Source: Spirochaetia bacterium (GTDB taxonomy: Bacteria; Patescibacteriota; Minisyncoccia; UBA6257; UBA9933). Taken from it: a stretch of DNA of 9,798 nucleotides. The position numbers were made by a program, and so were the translations under genes. This document shows positions 6,572 through 9,798 of this stretch, one piece after another (the stretch's first letter is position 1; the number at the start of each line of letters is the position of its first letter). The notes beneath the pieces are model-generated. The model did no database searches. It saw only the letters and a list, made by a program, of their open reading frames with translations, and was not told the DNA's origin. The stretch spans positions 1 through 9,798 of the forward strand of contig QYPD01000040.1 in the NCBI GenBank assembly GCA_007279775.1. The letters are read 5' to 3'.

Positions 6572-6578
6572 CACTTTT

Positions 6579-6583
6579 CTCCT
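6579..6583 (-). promoter_or_regulatory. Shine-Dalgarno of the 6230-6571 gene
   Basis: AGGAG, within GGAAGGAG, sits 7 nt before ATG 6571. It decides this start over the adjacent GTG and is one of only two clear Shine-Dalgarno sites in the window. Confidence 0.7.
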
Positions 6584-6622
6584 TCCTGTGTTAACTTTCC
6601 GGTTTCGTAGTAAAATGTCCTT

Positions 6623-6931
6623 TTACACGGTTGCGGTCTGGTCGGCAGTCTTGCCGGCGACGTTGAAGTCCTTTTGGGCGTTGACGGGCAGAACTTGAAA
6701 TTGGTCAATGATTTTTTTAATTTCGCTCACCAACGCCAGGAAGTCGGCCTGTGTCGCGTTCGGAAGCAGATCATCAATCATTGTTTTAATCGCTGTAAGT
6801 TTTCCTTCTAGCTCAGCGATTTTAATATTGCAACTTCCTACACGTTGCGCCAAATAATTGATTTTTGCCCCATCGCCCGGCAACAACATCATGTCTCTCA
6901 TTATCATTCTAGTGCTACCATTTCCACTCAT
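6623..6931 (-). CDS. Small helical protein of unknown function (first gene of pair)
   Basis: I do not recognise this family. The 102-residue soluble protein has a polar, methionine-rich N-terminus (five Met within the first 15 residues), then helix-forming heptad-like stretches at about 34-56 (IKIAELEGKLTAIKTMIDDLL) and 60-79. A polar, low-complexity tail ends in TADQTATV. It has no membrane segment, and its single cysteine (C34) does not suggest metal binding. AAGGAGG, a perfect anti-Shine-Dalgarno complement, ends 5 nt before ATG 6929-6931 and fixes the start. Like its downstream partner it is richer in GC than the surrounding genes. The small adjacent helical pair invites the idea of two subunits that bind each other, or of a toxin-antitoxin pair, but no toxin fold is evident. 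It is transcribed from the TTGACA promoter at 7038-7066 through a leader of about 100 nt. Confidence 0.7.
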   Translation of the reverse strand: MSGNGSTRMIMRDMMLLPGDGAKINYLAQRVGSCNIKIAELEGKLTAIKTMIDDLLPNATQADFLALVSEIKKIIDQFQVLPVNAQKDFNVAGKTADQTATV

Positions 6932-6936
6932 ATTAT

Positions 6937-6943
6937 CCTCCTT
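6937..6943 (-). promoter_or_regulatory. Perfect Shine-Dalgarno of the 6623-6931 gene
   Basis: AAGGAGG stands 5 nt before the ATG. It is the strongest ribosome-binding site in a window where most genes have none. Confidence 0.8.
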
Positions 6944-6981
6944 CGTCTACGTATTAGTGTGATTCAATTAAAATGATATAC

Positions 6982-6996
6982 AAAAAAACGCTATTA
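6982..6996 (-). promoter_or_regulatory. Terminator-like hairpin in the leader of the gene pair
   Basis: On the minus strand a small stem ACGC / GCGT with a 6-nt loop runs straight into a run of seven T (stem and tail within about 6982-7000). It lies inside the roughly 100-nt leader between promoter and first gene. The stem is only 4 bp, so attenuation is a weak possibility. Confidence 0.25.
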
Positions 6997-7037
6997 CGCG
7001 TATAAATAAATTAATGTACTACTTCTAACTTCTGTTC

Positions 7038-7066
7038 ATTTAAGCAAATTTATAAGGTTTTGTCAA
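7038..7066 (-). promoter_or_regulatory. Strong sigma-70-type promoter of the coiled-coil gene pair
   Basis: On the minus strand a perfect TTGACA (7061-7066) is followed by a 17-bp spacer and TTAAAT (7038-7043). It is the best -35 box in the window. The start would be near 7031, about 100 nt ahead of the first ATG. It lies 10 bp past the stop codon of the hydrolase gene, with no obvious terminator between them. Confidence 0.6.
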
Positions 7067-7075
7067 GAAATATAT

Positions 7076-7624
7076 TTAATTTTCACCAATTATCTTATCA
7101 ACCGCTTCTGCGATGTTTTGATCCCAATCGTGGCCTGCGCCAATTTCAATCAATCGCCAGCCCTCCCTTTTTATTATTTCCGCGGACTTTTTATCGCAAA
7201 AATAGTCATCTTTTACTCCTTTTATTATTGTAATATTTTCTTTTGGCAATTTTTTTATTTCTTCTAACACGTTGATTTTTGACAATTGGCGGCATTTTTT
7301 AAAAGAGTAAATCCAATTCGAAAAAGGAACAATTTTTTCTATTTTAATTCCTTCCAGAAATAAAAATTTGATGTCCTTTATGATAAGATTTATAAAACTT
7401 ACCTTTTCAATTACGGGGTTAATGAATACGAATTTGCAGTTTTTTAAATTTGGGAGAGTAAGAGCAAAATTAACGCCCAAGCTATGGGCGATGACATAGT
7501 CCGGGTTTGAAAATTCTTTTTCCGGCTCATTTTTTAGCCAAATATCAACGCCGTTGTAATTGCCGTAGTTTCTAACTGTTTGAAAAGCTCCAGGGATAAG
7601 AATTATTTTTCTGGAATTAACCAT
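7076..7624 (-). CDS. Small alpha/beta-hydrolase fold protein (RBBP9/YdeN-like)
   Basis: A 182-residue serine hydrolase, probably cytosolic, with unknown substrate. The N-terminal strand IILIPGAF (7-14) resembles the oxyanion-loop region. AHSLG (46-50) is the nucleophile elbow with S48; its first residue is Ala rather than Gly. GVKDDYF supplies D139/D140 and GAGHDWD supplies H165, completing a plausible catalytic triad in the usual order. The size matches small RBBP9/YdeN-type hydrolases, which lack a lid domain. An in-frame start at 7741 would add 39 residues but overlaps the upstream membrane-protein gene by over 100 bp in another frame. ATG 7622-7624, 8 nt after that gene's stop, is therefore chosen. 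The close spacing indicates co-transcription with the membrane protein. Confidence 0.8.
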   Translation of the reverse strand: MVNSRKIILIPGAFQTVRNYGNYNGVDIWLKNEPEKEFSNPDYVIAHSLGVNFALTLPNLKNCKFVFINPVIEKVSFINLIIKDIKFLFLEGIKIEKIVPFSNWIYSFKKCRQLSKINVLEEIKKLPKENITIIKGVKDDYFCDKKSAEIIKREGWRLIEIGAGHDWDQNIAEAVDKIIGEN

Positions 7625-7632
7625 TTTCAATT

Positions 7633-7947
7633 TTAAAAAATTAATAAGATTAAAAATACAACTACCGCGATTAAAACGAGAAAACCGAGCGTATAAAACA
7701 AAAGCGAAATAGCTTCTCTTTTTAAGCCGTCCAAGTACCAAAAAGCCGGTTTTCCCAAAATCAGCAAACCCATTATTGCCGCCGAAATAACAAAAACGAG
7801 CAAAAAGGCCATAGCGCCGAGTATGCTGTTGTTTGCCGGGCCGAAAATTTTGCTGGCGTAAGACAAAAGCGTCGCTATAAGGGCAATATACGCCGCCGCG
7901 CCAACGGCATGAATAAAAGCGTATTTTATTATCGTTTTTTTAAGCAT
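7633..7947 (-). CDS. Three-helix integral membrane protein of unknown function
   Basis: The 104-residue protein has three predicted transmembrane helices at about 9-32, 42-65 and 80-103. They are joined by a short NNS loop and by a conserved-looking cytosolic segment GKPAFWYLDGLKREAIS (65-81). The positive N-terminus (MLKKTIIK) suggests that end is cytosolic. I recall similar uncharacterised proteins in Parcubacteria genomes with the same GKP...YLDG.K.EA segment, but I cannot name a domain. The ATG at 7945-7947 lies 6 nt behind a perfect extended -10 box, so translation probably starts on a leaderless mRNA. The hydrolase gene follows after 8 nt. A role of the pair in the envelope is conceivable but unproven. 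Confidence 0.75.
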   Translation of the reverse strand: MLKKTIIKYAFIHAVGAAAYIALIATLLSYASKIFGPANNSILGAMAFLLVFVISAAIMGLLILGKPAFWYLDGLKREAISLLFYTLGFLVLIAVVVFLILLIF

Positions 7948-7953
7948 ATAGGC

Positions 7954-7982
7954 ATTATATCACTTTCCCCGCCGGCGGAAAA
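7954..7982 (-). promoter_or_regulatory. Extended -10 leaderless promoter of the membrane-protein gene
   Basis: On the minus strand TGaTATAAT (7954-7962) ends 6 nt before the ATG, so the +1 falls at the A of the start codon. The -35 region (7977-7982, TTTTCC) is poor, as is usual when an extended -10 is present. Confidence 0.6.
7969..7978. promoter_or_regulatory. Perfect GC palindrome overlapping the promoter
   Basis: CCGCCGGCGG is a perfect 10-bp palindrome in otherwise AT-rich sequence. It lies between the GNAT stop codon and the membrane-protein start, over the -35/spacer region. It could be a repressor operator or the hairpin of a GNAT transcript end; no T-run follows, which argues against an intrinsic terminator. 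Confidence 0.4.
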
Positions 7983-7988
7983 GGAGAG

Positions 7989-8510
7989 TTATATTTTTGT
8001 TGACTTTAAAAAATTCCTTTCCGAAGGTTTTTGGATTGTTTTATAAAACAAATAATTATCTGCTCCGTAGTCGCTTTCGGGGATTTTTCCGATAAGTTTG
8101 AAGCCTTTGCTTTTATAAAATTTTAAATTCCTTCCATCAGTCCAAAGATGAAATTTGTGAAAGCCTTTTAATTTGGCTTCTTTTTCGCACATTTGAAGAA
8201 GCTTGGAAGCAATGCCCTTGCCCTGGAATTTTTTGGCGACCGCCATCCAATTAATAAAGCAAATTCCGCCGCACCACGCGCTTGCCATTAAATAGCCGAC
8301 GCAATCATTCCCGTTAAAAGCCGCGTAAACAGCTAATTCTTTATTCGCAAGACCTTTTTCCAGTTTTTCAAGCGCATAATCGGTTCGCGTGAATTTTTTT
8401 CTTGTTTTAACAGAATATTCCGGAAATTGGCTATGAATGCTGTATTCAAAGAATTTAAAAAAGTTTTTTACTTCTTCGGGCGTGATTTTTTTAAAAACGA
8501 TTTTATCCAT
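7989..8510 (-). CDS. GNAT-family N-acetyltransferase
   Basis: The protein transfers an acetyl group from acetyl-CoA to an unidentified amine. At 173 residues it is slightly longer than a minimal GNAT domain. Motif A is visible: a beta-4 strand FINWMAV (85-91), then Q96-G97-K98-G99-I100-A101 as the CoA pyrophosphate loop of the form Q/RxxGxA, and helix SKLL. Motif B includes NLKFYKSKGFKLIGKI (about 129-144), where the tyrosine and the KGF segment are typical. The N-terminal 60 residues are helical and variable, where substrate specificity usually lies. A perfect match to the leaderless pattern (TAGAAT 6 nt before ATG 8508-8510) supports the start. It is the first of three minus-strand genes; the next gene has its own promoter. 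Substrate unknown. Confidence 0.88.
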   Translation of the reverse strand: MDKIVFKKITPEEVKNFFKFFEYSIHSQFPEYSVKTRKKFTRTDYALEKLEKGLANKELAVYAAFNGNDCVGYLMASAWCGGICFINWMAVAKKFQGKGIASKLLQMCEKEAKLKGFHKFHLWTDGRNLKFYKSKGFKLIGKIPESDYGADNYLFYKTIQKPSERNFLKSTKI

Positions 8511-8516
8511 ATTTTT

Positions 8517-8545
8517 ATTCTACCCCTTCAATAAATTCAGGGCAA
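8517..8545 (-). promoter_or_regulatory. Leaderless promoter of the GNAT gene
   Basis: On the minus strand TTGCCC (8540-8545), a 17-bp spacer and TAGAAT (8517-8522) end 6 nt before the ATG. The predicted transcription start coincides with the start codon. Confidence 0.55.
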
Positions 8546-8583
8546 GCAAAAAACCGCCGTTAAAAAAAGTCCTAGAAACCAAT

Positions 8584-8611
8584 TTGAAGGAATTTCGTTA
8601 TATATTATAAT
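8584..8611 (+). promoter_or_regulatory. Promoter of the ABC transporter gene
   Basis: TTGAAG (8584-8589), a 16-bp spacer and a perfect TATAAT (8606-8611). The predicted start near 8618 gives a leader of about 37 nt. It is divergent from the GNAT promoter in the same 144-bp intergenic region. Confidence 0.55.
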
Positions 8612-8621
8612 AAACGTAACG

Positions 8622-8646
8622 GGCGCTGGCTGGCGCCGAATTTTTT
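8622..8646 (+). promoter_or_regulatory. GC hairpin plus T6 in the ABC transporter leader
   Basis: GGCGC (8622-8626) pairs with GCGCC (8633-8637) around a 6-nt loop, then GAA and six T (8641-8646). It has the shape of an intrinsic terminator placed between promoter and start codon, 8 nt before the ATG, with no upstream plus-strand gene to terminate. It may attenuate expression or hide the translation start. Confidence 0.4.
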
Positions 8647-8654
8647 GCATAAAA

Positions 8655-9798
8655 ATGAAAATACCCAAAGAATTTAGTTTTGTTTGGTCAAAAATTGAAA
8701 ATAAGGGAAAGGTCTACCGGGGAGTCGCGATAACCCTTTTCGTCAGCGCCATAGGCGCGACAGTGCCGTATATTTATGGCCGTTTGGTGGATTTTGCCAC
8801 AAAACCGTATTCCTCCGCGAAGACGCTTATTTTGATAATTTTGCTTTGGCTATTCATTTCTCTTATCCGCGATATGTTTGACAGATTAGGCAGCAAGTTC
8901 GCTTATCAAATAGGCATTGATTTATACACAAAATTACACACGGAAATCGCCGCGCATCTCATAACCCTTCCGTTAAAATTCCACAAAGAAAAGAAAATCG
9001 GCGAAGTTTCCAACAGAATTAACAGGGGCATAGAAGATTTCTATAGCATCGTGGAAGAAACGATATTTTCTTTTTTCCCGACGATAGTAACATTTTTTGT
9101 CGCTCTAGGCATATTGTTTTTCGTGGAATGGCGCTTAACGATGATTTTGGCGGTCGCGAGCGTAGGTTATGTATTTGTCACGCTGGCATATACCAAAGAA
9201 ATCGTCAAGGGCGGAAAAATATTAAACAAGGCATGGGATAAAGCTTTTGGAGATAGGCACGACGCTTTGTTTAATGTTGAAACCGTGAAAGCGTCCACGA
9301 ATGAAAAATTTGAAAGCGATAAAAACGAGACGAATTTTAACAAAGCAAACAAGATTTTCAGAATTTACAGGGAGTGGTGGATGAAAATGGATACTTGGCA
9401 AAGCATTATCTTCACGTTAAGTTTTATCGCCGTTTTCAGCATAGGCGTGTTTATGTTGAGAGCGGGGAATTTAACTACGGGAAATTTAATAATGTTTGTT
9501 GGATACATAAGTTTGCTGACCGCGCCGCTTTCAAAAATCGCAAACCAATATAGGAAAATAAAAAGAGGGGTTTCGTCTTTCAAACGCGCGATTGATTATT
9601 TAAAAATCGTTCCGGAAAAAGACTTCGCCGGTTCAAAAGAAATTAAAGAGTTGAAAGGAAATATCGCTTTTGAAAATGTCAGTTTCGAGTATAAAAAAGA
9701 GAAGAGCGTTATGAACGGAATATCTTTCAAAGTTGACGCCGGCGAGGCGGTTGCGCTGGTGGGAGAAAGCGGAGTTGGGAAAACAACCTTAATTAACC
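8655..9798 (+). CDS. ABC transporter, fused permease and ATPase (exporter half-transporter), 3' truncated by the window
   Basis: The open frame from ATG 8655 runs without a stop to the window end, giving 381 residues of what is usually about 570-600. The N-terminal type-I exporter transmembrane domain has helices at about 24-45, 56-75, 134-158 and 160-178, with a further pair at about 255-315. It contains the intracellular-loop signature KIGEVSNRINRGIEDF (113-128). The nucleotide-binding domain begins at about 340 (IAFENVSFEYKKE) and reaches Walker A, GESGVGKT (370-377). The Q-loop, ABC signature, Walker B and H-loop lie beyond the window. Such half-transporters dimerise and export lipids, peptides or drugs; the substrate cannot be deduced. 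There is no Shine-Dalgarno. The leader contains a terminator-like hairpin. Confidence 0.92.
   Translation, partial: MKIPKEFSFVWSKIENKGKVYRGVAITLFVSAIGATVPYIYGRLVDFATKPYSSAKTLILIILLWLFISLIRDMFDRLGSKFAYQIGIDLYTKLHTEIAAHLITLPLKFHKEKKIGEVSNRINRGIEDFYSIVEETIFSFFPTIVTFFVALGILFFVEWRLTMILAVASVGYVFVTLAYTKEIVKGGKILNKAWDKAFGDRHDALFNVETVKASTNEKFESDKNETNFNKANKIFRIYREWWMKMDTWQSIIFTLSFIAVFSIGVFMLRAGNLTTGNLIMFVGYISLLTAPLSKIANQYRKIKRGVSSFKRAIDYLKIVPEKDFAGSKEIKELKGNIAFENVSFEYKKEKSVMNGISFKVDAGEAVALVGESGVGKTTLIN

Noticed and set aside
6230..6931. Toxin-antitoxin assignment for the small gene pair
   Set aside because: The small tandem layout with strong ribosome sites fits loosely, but neither protein shows a recognisable toxin fold, nuclease motif or DNA-binding antitoxin domain.
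7625..7741. 39-residue N-terminal extension of the hydrolase
   Set aside because: It runs through the membrane-protein gene in another frame, and the added residues do not resemble an alpha/beta-hydrolase start or signal peptide.

Overview
The window reads like a small-genome, AT-leaning bacterium of the Candidate Phyla Radiation (Patescibacteria, probably a Parcubacteria-type lineage). This is an inference from three things. The genes are compact and tightly packed. The GTPases and other proteins are short or diverged: an Obg without a C-terminal extension and a DedA protein lacking both family arginines. Most start codons have no Shine-Dalgarno sequence and often sit 6-8 nt behind a -10 box, as expected of leaderless mRNAs. 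The standard genetic code fits: typA ends at TGA and no gene needs TGA read as an amino acid.

Layout. 1-192 holds a long imperfect foldback. 193-774 (-) is a DedA-family membrane protein and 893-1237 (-) a small one-helix membrane protein with a C/C/C/H cluster, with a terminator between them. 1238-1512 carries a probable typA promoter and a 142-bp inverted-repeat element flanked by TATG on both sides, the right-hand copy containing the typA start codon. 1513-5151 (+) encodes TypA/BipA, a membrane-anchored FKBP-type prolyl isomerase and a DEAD-box RNA helicase. Obg (-) abuts the helicase stop to stop. TypA, Obg and many DEAD-box helicases act in ribosome assembly or stress translation, so this is a plausible functional neighbourhood, although not one operon.

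6168-7066 (-) is a self-contained cassette: a consensus-like promoter, two small unknown helical/coiled-coil proteins each with a strong Shine-Dalgarno, and a good intrinsic terminator. It is visibly more GC-rich than its surroundings and uses a different translation-start style from every neighbour, which makes it the best candidate here for an undescribed or acquired system. Its function cannot be told from sequence.

7076-8510 (-) holds a GNAT acetyltransferase, a three-helix membrane protein and a small alpha/beta hydrolase, the last two closely spaced. A divergent promoter region (8511-8654) leads into an ABC exporter half-transporter gene that runs off the right end just after Walker A. 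No tRNA, rRNA, CRISPR array or transposase gene was seen.
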